A stretch of 64,000 nt of DNA from Zavarzinella formosa DSM 19928 (GTDB lineage: Bacteria > Planctomycetota > Planctomycetia > Gemmatales > Gemmataceae): NCBI RefSeq assembly GCF_000255705.1, contig NZ_JH636442.1, forward strand, positions 629,373 to 693,372, given 5' to 3'. A program made the position numbers and the translations under genes. Below, one piece after another: positions 55,501 through 63,870 of this stretch. Below the pieces are notes generated by a model that was not told the origin of the DNA, searched no databases, and was given only the letters and a program-made list of their open reading frames with translations. How positions within the stretch are numbered: the first letter of the stretch is position 1; every line of letters begins with the position of its first letter.

Positions 55501-58030
55501 GGTCGAGCAGGGACGTTCCGTTAATCCGGGCGGTGCCGTAATCGGCCGTGGCCGCGACCGAGTTCATCGCCCGGTAATCAGGCTCCAGCGTCCAGACCGC
55601 GTCTTTTTTCAGATGTCCGACTTTAAAAGAGTCGGCCGTCACGCCGAACAGGTCGCCCGCAAACGCCCGGACATCGGACGCGGGAATCCACGGGGCGCCG
55701 AGGTTGGCGTCGATATCGCCGGGAAGCACGTCCTCCGGTTGCACCTGGCTGAGCGCCTCGACGTTGCGGGCGTATTCCGGCCCCGACTTCCCGGCGGCAA
55801 CCAGTTTCGACCGGACGTTCCCAGACAAGTAGGTATCGGCGGTTTGCCACTGTTTCAATTCCGGGTCGCGGTAAATCAGGTCGCCCAGTTCGGCGACGAT
55901 CTCCTCCCCTGGCTTGCCGTAGAGCGTGGCGATGTACGGCAGGTCAATGCCGCCCTTGTGATCGAGGGACACCAGCAGTCCCTCCTCGGCGCTGGCAACT
56001 CGGGTGACGGGCGGCTTGGGGCCGACCACGTCCTTCCTCATGATGGCGGCCTTCTCCGCCTTGCCGGTGGCCTCGTCGTACTCCTCCAGCGACATCACCA
56101 GCATGGCATCGGGATCTTCCCGGAACTTCACCAGATTCGGCATGCGCCGGATCGACGTGCCATCCTTGGTTTCACTGAATGTCGTCTTGTTGACCGGCCC
56201 GAAGGACATCACAAACCGGTCGTAAGCCCGGTTCAACGCCCGGCGTGCCTCCTCGCGGTTCGCCATCGGCCAGTCCTCGTTCTGGGATTGCAAGACGCGC
56301 CGGGACAGGTCGCGCAACTCGATAAGGGAGCCGAACCGGCGTCCGCCCATCGTGCAGTCGGCTTTCTGAAGGACGCCGCCATAAGTGACCGGTTCAGAGC
56401 GGCCGTCTTCCACCTGCCGGATGATCCGGTCTTCGCCGATGAAAAAACTGCCCTCGGAGATGTGCGGCAGCGGCGGGGGCGGCGGGGGCGGGACGAATGC
56501 GGGTGGTGTGTTTCGCGATGAGGGGCGGGGTGTTTCGACGGGCAGAGGGATCGGCTTTTGGGATTCCGACTGAAGCGGCTCGAAGGCGGGGAGCCGTTTG
56601 ACGGCCTCGTGAAGCCGGGCGGACAAGTCGCCGTTGGACGTGACACTGTAACCTTCGCGGTAAAGGTTGTCTTTTCGGCCCCACGTTCCGAGGACCATCT
56701 CCGGATGGTTGAGGAAGTATCGGTTGATCGGGATTTCCACTCCTCCGATGTTGAGCGGTGACGTGCCGAGCCAATCTGGGTCGGCGTGGGCCGGTTCCTG
56801 CCCCTCCACCCGCTTGCGGAGGAAGACGATGTCGGTCACGACCGCCGTGCCCTCCCGTTTGAAGGCGTCGGATGGCAGACGGATCGCCCCGAGAAAATCC
56901 GCCCGGCCGGCGAGGTATTCGCGGATGGCGGGATTCTGCTTGTCGAGGGTGAAATGAGAGGTGACCAGGGCGAGGACGCCGGCGGGTTTCAGTGCGTCTA
57001 CCGACTTGGCAAAGAAATAATCGTGCAGGGAAAACCGCTGTCCGTGGTGGTCGAGCTTCACGTCGGCGAAGGGGACGTTGCCGATGACCGCGTCCAGTTC
57101 CGGCAGGCGGGTGTCGCGAAAATTCTCGATCCGGATGTCCTGGCCGGGATGCAGCAACCGGGCGATCCGGCCGGAGACACCGTCCATTTCGACGCCGATG
57201 AAGCGAAAGTCCGGGTTGATGAACCGGCCGATCCCGCAACCGGGTTCGAGGATCTTGGCGCCGGCGGACACGCCCAGGCGGGAAAGGGCCAGTTGCATGG
57301 CCTGGATGACGACCGGGAAGGTGTAAAAGGCATTGAAGGTCGTCCGTTTGGCGCTGTCGTACTCCTGTGGCGTCAGAAGGGATTTCAGTTCTTCGCCAAT
57401 TTCGCCCCAGCCATCCTTGAATTGGTCCGTCACCGGATCGGGGAAGACCGAGAGGGCAACCGGGCCGAAACCTCCAAAACGGGCCAGGATTAAGCACTCG
57501 TCAGCGTTGGCGGGCCGCCCTTCGCCTTCCGCTTGTTTCATGACGCGGATGGCGTTGAGGAGATCGCGGGCCCTGGCCTTCCCGCCCGTCGGGAGTTCCG
57601 ACAGGTATTGCATGAAATCCGCCGTATCCGCCAACCCCGGCCCAAGGGAATGATGGTCCGGGGAGCGACCGGTTCCGGCCGGAAGTGGCGCGTCGATGTC
57701 GGCGACACGCGGAGAATCGCCGTTTGACGGGGAAACGGATTGTTCCTTGCTCTCGGCCGGCGGGTTGATGATTGCCTCGCCAATGGTTTCGACGGTGTCA
57801 GGAATATCGTCGTAAAGCGATCGGGCCCGCGGCCGGGAAGCCTTGACGCGATCCGCGTGGGAGGAAAAACCTGATGGTGAACGCTTGACGAGATTGGTGA
57901 AAAGCGAGGAAGCCGGGTTTGACGGGATCGTCGGGGGAACAGGCGAGGCCGGCGCGTCCGACGGTTCCTCCTCCGGCGAGGTGGTGAAATCCAGCAGGGG
58001 CTGGCGGGGATTCGGGCGTTTGCGGGGCAT
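52514..58030 (-). CDS. DarB-like N6-adenine methyltransferase and SF2 helicase fusion
   Basis: An 1838-residue protein starting at MPRKRPNPRQPLLDF; further upstream frame overlaps an inverted repeat. After a disordered N-terminus (1-130), the methyltransferase has motif I ILEPGCGIGRF (about 260-270) and motif IV GNVPF (317-321), the variant seen in phage P1 DarB-type proteins, in place of NPPF. A helicase follows: LRPHQVDAVWR, Walker A HVVGAGKTN (about 955), DEFQ box LFIDEFQAYKNL (about 1114), VGASGTPISNSM, and motif VI QREGRILRQGN (about 1447). The C-terminal 350 residues are largely coiled coil. Relatives are carried by phages and conjugative elements, with anti-restriction roles in P1. The protein appears intact. 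Confidence 0.85.
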   Translation of the reverse strand: MPRKRPNPRQPLLDFTTSPEEEPSDAPASPVPPTIPSNPASSLFTNLVKRSPSGFSSHADRVKASRPRARSLYDDIPDTVETIGEAIINPPAESKEQSVSPSNGDSPRVADIDAPLPAGTGRSPDHHSLGPGLADTADFMQYLSELPTGGKARARDLLNAIRVMKQAEGEGRPANADECLILARFGGFGPVALSVFPDPVTDQFKDGWGEIGEELKSLLTPQEYDSAKRTTFNAFYTFPVVIQAMQLALSRLGVSAGAKILEPGCGIGRFINPDFRFIGVEMDGVSGRIARLLHPGQDIRIENFRDTRLPELDAVIGNVPFADVKLDHHGQRFSLHDYFFAKSVDALKPAGVLALVTSHFTLDKQNPAIREYLAGRADFLGAIRLPSDAFKREGTAVVTDIVFLRKRVEGQEPAHADPDWLGTSPLNIGGVEIPINRYFLNHPEMVLGTWGRKDNLYREGYSVTSNGDLSARLHEAVKRLPAFEPLQSESQKPIPLPVETPRPSSRNTPPAFVPPPPPPPLPHISEGSFFIGEDRIIRQVEDGRSEPVTYGGVLQKADCTMGGRRFGSLIELRDLSRRVLQSQNEDWPMANREEARRALNRAYDRFVMSFGPVNKTTFSETKDGTSIRRMPNLVKFREDPDAMLVMSLEEYDEATGKAEKAAIMRKDVVGPKPPVTRVASAEEGLLVSLDHKGGIDLPYIATLYGKPGEEIVAELGDLIYRDPELKQWQTADTYLSGNVRSKLVAAGKSGPEYARNVEALSQVQPEDVLPGDIDANLGAPWIPASDVRAFAGDLFGVTADSFKVGHLKKDAVWTLEPDYRAMNSVAATADYGTARINGTSLLDQALNLKTPVIYDMVMNGGREERVVNQTETLAAREKQKQIREKFKAWIFSDPDRTERLVRDYNDTYNNLRPRLFDGSHLKFPGMSRAVTLRPHQVDAVWRCMTAGNTLLAHVVGAGKTNVCIASAMKMKQAGLVNKPMIVCPNHMLEQFSREWLQLYPNAKLLVASKEDFTKERRKFLTAKIATGDWEGIIVTHSSFERIGMSGEYQQKFLRDQIKEYEQLLLDKAPRGRNIIKTLEKQKANREEKLKNLLAEDKKDDGLVFDELGVDQLFIDEFQAYKNLEAPTKMDRVAGIASGGSERSFDLFMKAVYLDEKHPGYGLVGASGTPISNSMVEMYTVQRYFDPAGLRSRGIEHFDGWAATFGEVVDTMEISPDGASLRPRSRFARFVNLPELTQMFRAFADVQTADMLDLPRPSLEGGKPKTVACPMSEQQHELQTKLIERYDRIRSQKIDPRVDNALAITTDGRKLALDGRMLGAAGDFPGSKVNALVRNVVAIWKKAEDTRGTQLVFCDMGVHPNPFSVYDEIASKLADHGIPACQIAIMGDADTDAKKQALFEKVRQGTVRVLIGSTTKMGTGTNVQKRLVALHHLDAPWKPAEVEQREGRILRQGNLNEEVAIYRYVTESSFDAYMWQALETKARFIAQVMSGDCAVRKAEDIGGQELSYAEVKAIASGNPAVLTLAEADAELQRLAILRKNHHDEQYLARRNLRELPATIRRLGRRVSGLESDMEAIKSHQGDPVTINNHGYSRDDAMPVLGRRLEQLPTNISETRMVPMGKYRGLWFGLVIHPLGGVEACLEGEVTRRIDFQKDNPGPRAVFNALDRLIDSYPDEHQRSKEDLKISERQLHDYETRLGKTFAHEDFQRKLTGLRDRLKLGLSEKATETDVEGPTVDELAMQIQNLRASNMVESVPPRAGAPTAMRAERPVTARIREKAVEKKAVVESEMLQPSVVEDEDTAGSPASFTDIPGNRPSGFGSRVSHARKDIGNDSRPGLFG

Positions 58031-58192
58031 GACCGGGAATGGCGACGTGGTTCCCGACGGTCGTACCCGGATTTTCCGGCTTTCACAACCGATAAGAAGG
58101 TTTTTCGTACCTCCCCTCTCCGTCGACCGGAACAGCGATCGATTCTTTTCGCGGAGCGAGACCGGTTGGTTGACATCCCCTGCCGGGTTCGT

Positions 58193-58256
58193 TACCTCTC
58201 GTTCGGGTCCGCCCCGGCCATCCGGCCCAGACGGACCCAAACCCGAACGAGAGGTA
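58193..58256. promoter_or_regulatory. Perfect 16-bp inverted repeat between divergent genes
   Basis: The arms TACCTCTCGTTCGGGT (58193-58208) and ACCCGAACGAGAGGTA (58241-58256) are separated by 32 bp. The right arm ends nine bases before the plus-strand start codon at 58265. An inner pair, GGGTCCG (58205) and CGGACCC (58232), allows a second pairing. It could be a repressor operator controlling both genes or an element end. Confidence 0.7.
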
Positions 58257-58264
58257 TCGCCCCC

Positions 58265-58855
58265 ATGGCAAAATCCCGAGCAAAAAGATCCGAACCACAG
58301 ACTGAAACCGAGTCGCCCGGCGGCGCGGAAGCCGACTTCAATCCCGGCGAATTTGACCCGTCGATGCGTTCACCCGCCGGTCCGTTCTCCGGTGATGTCG
58401 GGGAGACAGACCACCCCGACACAGACGCGAGTGATGGATTGTCCATCCAGGACGCGCCGGTCAACGGGCACGCCGCCGCGCTGGCCGGCAATCAAAGGGC
58501 GAAGGCGCCGGACCCCTTCGGCATCGAGAGCATCAGCGGCGGCGGGAACTGTGTCCGGCTGTCAAAAAGCGCCGCCGATGGCGCATGGGTGATCCGCTTT
58601 GACAGCGCCCCCAATGGCATGACGGACGAAGAGGGCGTCCCCTATGGCCGGGAGCGGCCGCATCCGGTGCTGGAATATCTCAAGAGCGAAGGCTACCGCT
58701 GGGGATTTGCGAACGCGGACGGGAAGGGCGGTTGGGGAAAGTTGATGCGAGAGGGTCGCTATTCTCACGCCGAGCATCTGGAGGTCCGCCAAACGCTGGC
58801 CCGGGCGGCCGAGATGATCGGGGCCAATCGGGAACAGAATCGCATCCCGGATTGA
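58265..58855 (+). CDS. Hypothetical protein divergent from the DarB-like gene
   Basis: A 196-residue protein starting at ATG 58265 (MAKSRAKRSEPQ). Residues 1-85 are low-complexity and acidic, probably disordered. The C-terminal 100 residues are a compact domain: GGGNCVRLSKSAADGAWVIRFDSAP, then RPHPVLEYLKSEGYRWGFANADGKGGWGKLM, ending in an Ala-rich helix. The disordered-then-compact layout resembles the N-terminus of the neighbouring DarB-like protein. I do not recognise the family. Placed across the inverted repeat from the DarB-like gene and closed by a terminator, it may be a partner or regulator of it. Confidence 0.6.
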   Translation: MAKSRAKRSEPQTETESPGGAEADFNPGEFDPSMRSPAGPFSGDVGETDHPDTDASDGLSIQDAPVNGHAAALAGNQRAKAPDPFGIESISGGGNCVRLSKSAADGAWVIRFDSAPNGMTDEEGVPYGRERPHPVLEYLKSEGYRWGFANADGKGGWGKLMREGRYSHAEHLEVRQTLARAAEMIGANREQNRIPD

Positions 58856-58877
58856 AACCCTTGATTTTCACCAAAAA

Positions 58878-58906
58878 CCCCCGCTCCAAAAACAGCGGGG
58901 GTTTTT
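58878..58906. terminator. Hairpin terminator, likely bidirectional
   Basis: An 8-bp stem CCCCCGCT / AGCGGGGG with an 8-nt loop is preceded by five A and followed by five T residues, so it can work on both strands. It ends the 196-residue gene 23 bp after its stop. Confidence 0.85.
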
Positions 58907-59094
58907 GTTTGTTCAATCCGGCCTGCTTGGCCGGCCTTCAATTCTTGAGACTTGCTCGCGGAATTTTTCATGTTCGTATATGGGCGGTATTATGATTTGA
59001 AATGAATGAGCCGATCGGCCAAATTCTATTGTTCAATATCACCAATGACAGAAGATGTAATCGTAAAAAGTATCACCGACCGTCGTGACGGAAC

Positions 59095-59640
59095 AGACAT
59101 GGCCGGACGACAGCGACACTCCGAACAAGTCACCCATGAGGTTCGCGGCATTCTCCTTGCCCAGCCGATATCGCCCGGTCAGCAACACCACGCGGGGACC
59201 GGCCTGGCCGGCCATCCCTTCAGAAAGCAAGCCGCCGGTCGAAAACCCGCAGGAACAAACCCGTCGGTGACGTTGATATTCCGTGACTTCGGGCCTCGCC
59301 GGCGGCAGTTCGGTCACTTGAAAACGCAGCTTCGTATCGGTTCCGGTCAGTGGCCCGGAAGCAGTTGCGGCATTCGGCGGTCGGGATCAGCTTCCGAGAT
59401 TGCCCGAGATGCCCCGGCTGGCCACCCGCCTTTTTACCGGACAAGGGTTTCGGGGGAGCGGCTTGACAGCCGGTCCGTTGTTCGATGGAGGCTTTGAAGA
59501 GTTGTGCAAGTTCTGGCCGAGTTTCACTTCCAGTTCCGCGATCTTCGCCAGAAGCAATTGGATGAACGCGGCCGCCTCCTGCGGCCATGTCACCATCATC
59601 TCCGGCATCCGCTTCGGAACTTCCATGTGGCACACGCCAC
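59095..59640 (-). pseudogene. IS66-family transposase N-terminal remnant
   Basis: Minus-strand frames line up with the N-terminal half of an IS66 TnpC transposase: AAAFIQLLLAKIAELEVKLGQ then NLHNSSKPPSNNGP (near 59480-59590), GKKAGGQPGHLGQSRKLIP in a second frame (near 59410-59450), and VTELPPARPEVTEYQRHRR with LLTGRYRLGKENAANLMGDLFGV in a third (near 59110-59310). The catalytic half is missing, and frameshifts separate all three parts. Confidence 0.8.
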
Positions 59641-59815
59641 CATAATCTCACGAACATAAAACCATGGGTCATGAACTCTTACCTCCCATGTCCTTGGCTA
59701 AATTCTTTTCATGAAATTATCGTAACGCTGGGGGTTTGCACCGGTTGTGGAATCTTATATCCCTTTGATCTCGCGTATCCTTTTTATTCGACTCAAAAAC
59801 CCGCAAGGAACTTGC

Positions 59816-62800
59816 ATGCGCCGCTGGAAGCTCTCCCTTTCTCGCAGTCTGTTTAACCGCCCCACCGTCTCTTTCCACCGACACACTCTCAGGGTTGAGA
59901 CGTTGGAGTTAAGGGACGTGCCAGCCGCCATCCCTGGCCTGTTCGCAACCGGAGTCAACGACAATGGATTGCCCTTGGCGGCCGGTGACTCGGACTCCCA
60001 CTGGCAATTGGTCGCGGCCCCCGGCGCGACGGAGGCCGCCCCGGCCGTTGCGGTCGATGATTCAGGATTCCCTTTTCCGTATTGGATGGCCAACTCTAAC
60101 ACATCTCGCTGGCTGTCACAGCACAGTAACGAAAATGTCTTTGCCAGCGGAACCGATGAATTACCAGGCCAGTATACATACGAGACATCCTTCGATTTGA
60201 CCGATTTCGATCCATCCTCGGCATCGATCACCGGACGGGTCGCCGCCGACGACACCGTGGTCGCTGTCATGCTAAACGGACAAGACATTGGTTTCCAATC
60301 AGACGGCGGGAGCGATTTCGCCGCCTGGCGGAATATTTCCGCGACCACGGGTTTTGTCTCGGGTGTGAACACGCTCGACATTGTCGTGACGAACAATGAT
60401 GGCGGGCCAGGCAATCCAAGCGGGTTTCGCGCCGAATTGAGCGGAAGCGCCAAACTGATCGGCGCGATAACCTTGACGGCCTCGACTGAAGCCCCCGTGG
60501 CCGGCCAATCTATCACACTCACGGCGACAGTCGCGGCGGCAAACTCACCATCGGCCATTCCAAGCGGAACTGTTGCGTTTACGTATGGCGGGGCATTGCT
60601 GGGCAGCGCCCCGATCATCGAAGGCGTGGCGACCCTTTCGACCACACTGCCTGCCGGAGTCGTCGAACTGGCCGCGAATTTTGCCGGAGGCGGTGATGTT
60701 GGCCGGCAGCAGGGCACGCTCGAACTGAATGTGGGGCAGGGGACTGAGGCGCCGGCCGCCGCCCCGTTCAATTTGTTTTCAACCGGAGTGAGCGATGAGG
60801 GATTGCCGCTCGCCGCCGGCTTCATCGATCCGCATTACTTAATCACTTCCACTCCGACATCCACCGCCATCGGGCTGGCCTCAGCCACAAACTCAGGCAG
60901 TTTTCCATTCCCGTATTGGGCGGCCGACTCGTCTTCGTCCGGGTGGATTTCACCGAACGCCAATGAAAATTCGTCCATCAGCGGGGTAGGCGAACCGGCG
61001 GGCTTGTACACATATGAAACCACGTTTGACTTGACCGATTTTGATCCGTTTTCGGCGGCGATCACCGGTCGAGTGGCGGCCGATGACACTGTTGTCGCCA
61101 TCAGACTCAACGGGCAGGACGTGGGATACGTTCCGTCCGGCGGTTCTGACTTCGCTGATTTTCGTCCGGTGTCCATCACTCGCGGATTCATTGCCGGGGT
61201 GAACACCTTGGAATTTATCGTGGAAAACGGCGCCGGTGATTTGCTTAACCCGAGCGGATTTCGCGCCGAGTTGAGCGGGACGGCCAAGCCCTCCGGAGGT
61301 CTCACGATAACGGCATCCACAGATACTCCGGTCGCTGGTCAGCCGGTTACTCTCACCGCCACCGTGACATCCCCGGACCCGACCGCCGCGACGCCATCGG
61401 GTGGAACCGTCGCCTTTTTTATTGGCGGCAAATTCTTGGGCGCCGCCGAGTTGGCGGGCGGCCAGGCGGTTTTGACAATCTCCCTCCCGGAAGGGGAGGG
61501 CGATCTGAGCGCCAGTTACCTGGATGACAGTTCAACCGGTTCCTTGTCGCTTCCGGTGGATCCGGCTGAAGGTGAGGTTCCTGTGCCGTTCGATGTCTAC
61601 TCAACCGGGGTGGACGACACCGGCATTCCGCTGACACCAGGGGCGGCAGACCCTCATTACTCGCTTTCCGGCGGGTCTTCGTACGCCACCTTGGGTGGCT
61701 ATCCGTTCGGCGGTTACTGGACAGCCAACAACGACACTTCAGCGTGGGTGTCGCCGCATGCCAACGAGAACAGCATGTCGGGCGGCGGCGGAGTGTCCGA
61801 AGCGGCGGGAGATTACACCTACCAGACAACTTTCGACCTGACCAACTATGATCCCGCGACGGCGAGGATCACCGGTCTGGTGTCGGCGGACAACCGACTT
61901 GTCCAAGTCCTGATCAACGGAGTAGATTCCGGGTATGTCCCGTCCGAGGATGGAGTCAGTGATTTCCGCTCTCTTCGATCGCTTGACATCACGTCCGGGT
62001 TCGTTGAGGGAATCAACACGTTGACTTTCGTCACACGAAACTACGATGACTCCACGTCCAATGCGGCGGGACTGCGGACCCAATTGTCAGGCACAGCCGT
62101 GCGAGTCAGCGGCGGAATCAGCGGTCAAGTCTGGCGAGACGCCGACGAGGATCAGCAATTGGACAACGGCGAAGGAAGTCTCGCGGGCGTCGCCGTGGAT
62201 CTCGTGGCGGCGGATGGCCAGCATGTGGCAACGCAAGTCACGGACATGCAAGGCTCTTATTTCTTCCCGACCAAGGATCTGGTCCCCGGGGACTATCACC
62301 TTCAATTCGGGGTTCTGCCGGGATTCACCCGTGATCCCAAGGGAGGAAGCAGCGCCCCGGACCAAGACACCGGTGACACGGAGACGTTCCCGGTTACGGA
62401 TGACACTCAGGTCAGCTATAACTCCGGCATGCTGAAGGCGGGAACTGTGCATGTTTATTGGCTCCAAGGAACCACCCCGAGCGGAAAGAAAGAAGATGAC
62501 GGCCTGTATGTGAATGTGGTCAAAAACTTGCAGGATGGCGCGTACAAGGATAATGATAAGGTGAAATGGACGGGTTTTCCCACGGGCGTCACCTCAGGCC
62601 AAGCCTTGGACAAGGCCGGTGCTGGTCGAGCCGTAGCGGAAGCGATTGCAAAAGACGAAGCGGCTGCGAAAAAGGCCAGTCCGGAAGACAAATTCGTGAT
62701 GATCGCCTATAGTTGGGGCGGTCAGATCGCAAAACATGCCTTGAGAAATTCGATTTTCGAACCGAAACTGGGAATTGGCGCCGACTTCGGAAAGCGAAAA

Positions 62801-63220
62801 GATCCGTCATTTACCATGAACGACGTTTTCTTCATCGATCCTGTGCGGGCTGACCTGGGTGATGAACCGATGACTTCAAAAGAGTTGAACCCGGATTTCC
62901 CGCAGGCGGGATTCCCCAGTCCGACTGACCCGGCAATTGTAAGAGGAGCTATCTGGGGTTCGATCGGCAAGGCTTGGGATTGGTATCAACAAGTTGACAA
63001 AGGCAAGTCTTTGTACGTGGACATCGCCGGGCACACAATCGGCAAATCAATCCACGGTGTTGCGGTTGCCGATCCTCGATTCACGAACAAACAATACACA
63101 AAAGATGACTTCACCAATCCGGACGGGGCTCATAGCGAAATCGTTCAAAAGAAAGAAATCAGGGATACAATCGAAACCGAAATTGACAAGTTGCTAGCCC
63201 CGCCAAAACTTCCGGAGTAA
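59816..63220 (+). CDS. Giant exported protein with three repeat modules and a C-terminal hydrolase-like domain
   Basis: A 1134-residue protein; ATG 59816 has AAGGA seven bases upstream. The N-terminus (RRWKLSLSRSLF, then VETLELRDVPA) is the export motif seen in many Gemmata-like proteins. Three copies of a 180-residue module (about 38-217, 318-495, 590-770) share YTYETTFDLTDFDP, ITGRVAADDTVVAV and GFxxGVNTL; Ig-like spacers follow the first two. An SdrD B-like domain (about 775-875) starts ISGQVWRDADEDQQLDNGEG. The last 250 residues hold AYSWGGQ (Ser966), IDPVRAD (Asp1008) and GAHSEI (His1106), a possible lipase-like triad. A small unknown gene follows 5 bp later. Confidence 0.78.
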   Translation: MRRWKLSLSRSLFNRPTVSFHRHTLRVETLELRDVPAAIPGLFATGVNDNGLPLAAGDSDSHWQLVAAPGATEAAPAVAVDDSGFPFPYWMANSNTSRWLSQHSNENVFASGTDELPGQYTYETSFDLTDFDPSSASITGRVAADDTVVAVMLNGQDIGFQSDGGSDFAAWRNISATTGFVSGVNTLDIVVTNNDGGPGNPSGFRAELSGSAKLIGAITLTASTEAPVAGQSITLTATVAAANSPSAIPSGTVAFTYGGALLGSAPIIEGVATLSTTLPAGVVELAANFAGGGDVGRQQGTLELNVGQGTEAPAAAPFNLFSTGVSDEGLPLAAGFIDPHYLITSTPTSTAIGLASATNSGSFPFPYWAADSSSSGWISPNANENSSISGVGEPAGLYTYETTFDLTDFDPFSAAITGRVAADDTVVAIRLNGQDVGYVPSGGSDFADFRPVSITRGFIAGVNTLEFIVENGAGDLLNPSGFRAELSGTAKPSGGLTITASTDTPVAGQPVTLTATVTSPDPTAATPSGGTVAFFIGGKFLGAAELAGGQAVLTISLPEGEGDLSASYLDDSSTGSLSLPVDPAEGEVPVPFDVYSTGVDDTGIPLTPGAADPHYSLSGGSSYATLGGYPFGGYWTANNDTSAWVSPHANENSMSGGGGVSEAAGDYTYQTTFDLTNYDPATARITGLVSADNRLVQVLINGVDSGYVPSEDGVSDFRSLRSLDITSGFVEGINTLTFVTRNYDDSTSNAAGLRTQLSGTAVRVSGGISGQVWRDADEDQQLDNGEGSLAGVAVDLVAADGQHVATQVTDMQGSYFFPTKDLVPGDYHLQFGVLPGFTRDPKGGSSAPDQDTGDTETFPVTDDTQVSYNSGMLKAGTVHVYWLQGTTPSGKKEDDGLYVNVVKNLQDGAYKDNDKVKWTGFPTGVTSGQALDKAGAGRAVAEAIAKDEAAAKKASPEDKFVMIAYSWGGQIAKHALRNSIFEPKLGIGADFGKRKDPSFTMNDVFFIDPVRADLGDEPMTSKELNPDFPQAGFPSPTDPAIVRGAIWGSIGKAWDWYQQVDKGKSLYVDIAGHTIGKSIHGVAVADPRFTNKQYTKDDFTNPDGAHSEIVQKKEIRDTIETEIDKLLAPPKLPE

Positions 63221-63225
63221 CTGCT

Positions 63226-63870
63226 GTGTTGCAATCTCTCTGCCTGATGTTGCTGGGACTATTGCCCCACAACAATAATGTCTCGTCGGAAGCCATTGCT
63301 CGGCGGTATTTCATGGTCGCGTGCACGGTCCTCGCCGACATTCCGGAAAACTTTCTCTCGGAGGTCATGGGGAACGACTATGCCATAGTCTATGGTCCAA
63401 TCAACGGCTATATGATTGTGAGGGGCACGCCATTGATCTTGGAATACGGACCGAAATCTAGTTCGCCACACGTCTTCTGTCTCCCGCCGCCCAAACGTCC
63501 GAATCGGATGCGAGGAGAGTGGATGCAGGGTTCGACGATTATGTGGGCGGACGGCGTCATAAAAAGCAACAAACCTTATCGGGTGGTGTTCTGGGACACT
63601 TACATGGAGACGGGCATCGCCGGCCAAAATTTGTTTTACCGTGAACGACACTTTGGACCACTCACGGTGGTCGAGCGTGGCTATCCGACCGCCGAAGAGA
63701 CGCACCAGTTTTTTGCCTCAAAACAATTAAGTTTTTATGATCGTCGGTATGTTGTGAAAATCGGCCCGCTGGCTTTCTCCGTCTCCATGCCGGATGACGT
63801 GCTCGAATTGTCTATCTGGCATCGGTTGAACACGTGGCCTGGTCATCAATCGAACGCGAAGAAGCAGTGA
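63226..63870 (+). CDS. Small unknown protein coupled to the exported hydrolase-like gene
   Basis: A 214-residue protein with a GTG start, chosen because GGAG lies eight bases upstream and only 5 bp separate it from the preceding stop. The first 14 residues are hydrophobic (LQSLCLMLLGLL) and short for a signal peptide. The rest is mixed alpha/beta with FLSEVMGNDYAIVYGPINGYMIVRG-type segments, a VFCLPPPKRPNRM loop and YRVVFWDTYMETGI. No family is recognised. Tight coupling to the exported gene suggests a partner, for example a chaperone or an inhibitor of the hydrolase domain, but nothing proves it. Confidence 0.6.
   Translation: MLQSLCLMLLGLLPHNNNVSSEAIARRYFMVACTVLADIPENFLSEVMGNDYAIVYGPINGYMIVRGTPLILEYGPKSSSPHVFCLPPPKRPNRMRGEWMQGSTIMWADGVIKSNKPYRVVFWDTYMETGIAGQNLFYRERHFGPLTVVERGYPTAEETHQFFASKQLSFYDRRYVVKIGPLAFSVSMPDDVLELSIWHRLNTWPGHQSNAKKQ

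Noticed and set aside
54698..56521. 607-codon open frame on the plus strand
   Set aside because: It lies fully antisense to the DarB-like gene, has no known motif and follows the codon bias of that gene's opposite strand.
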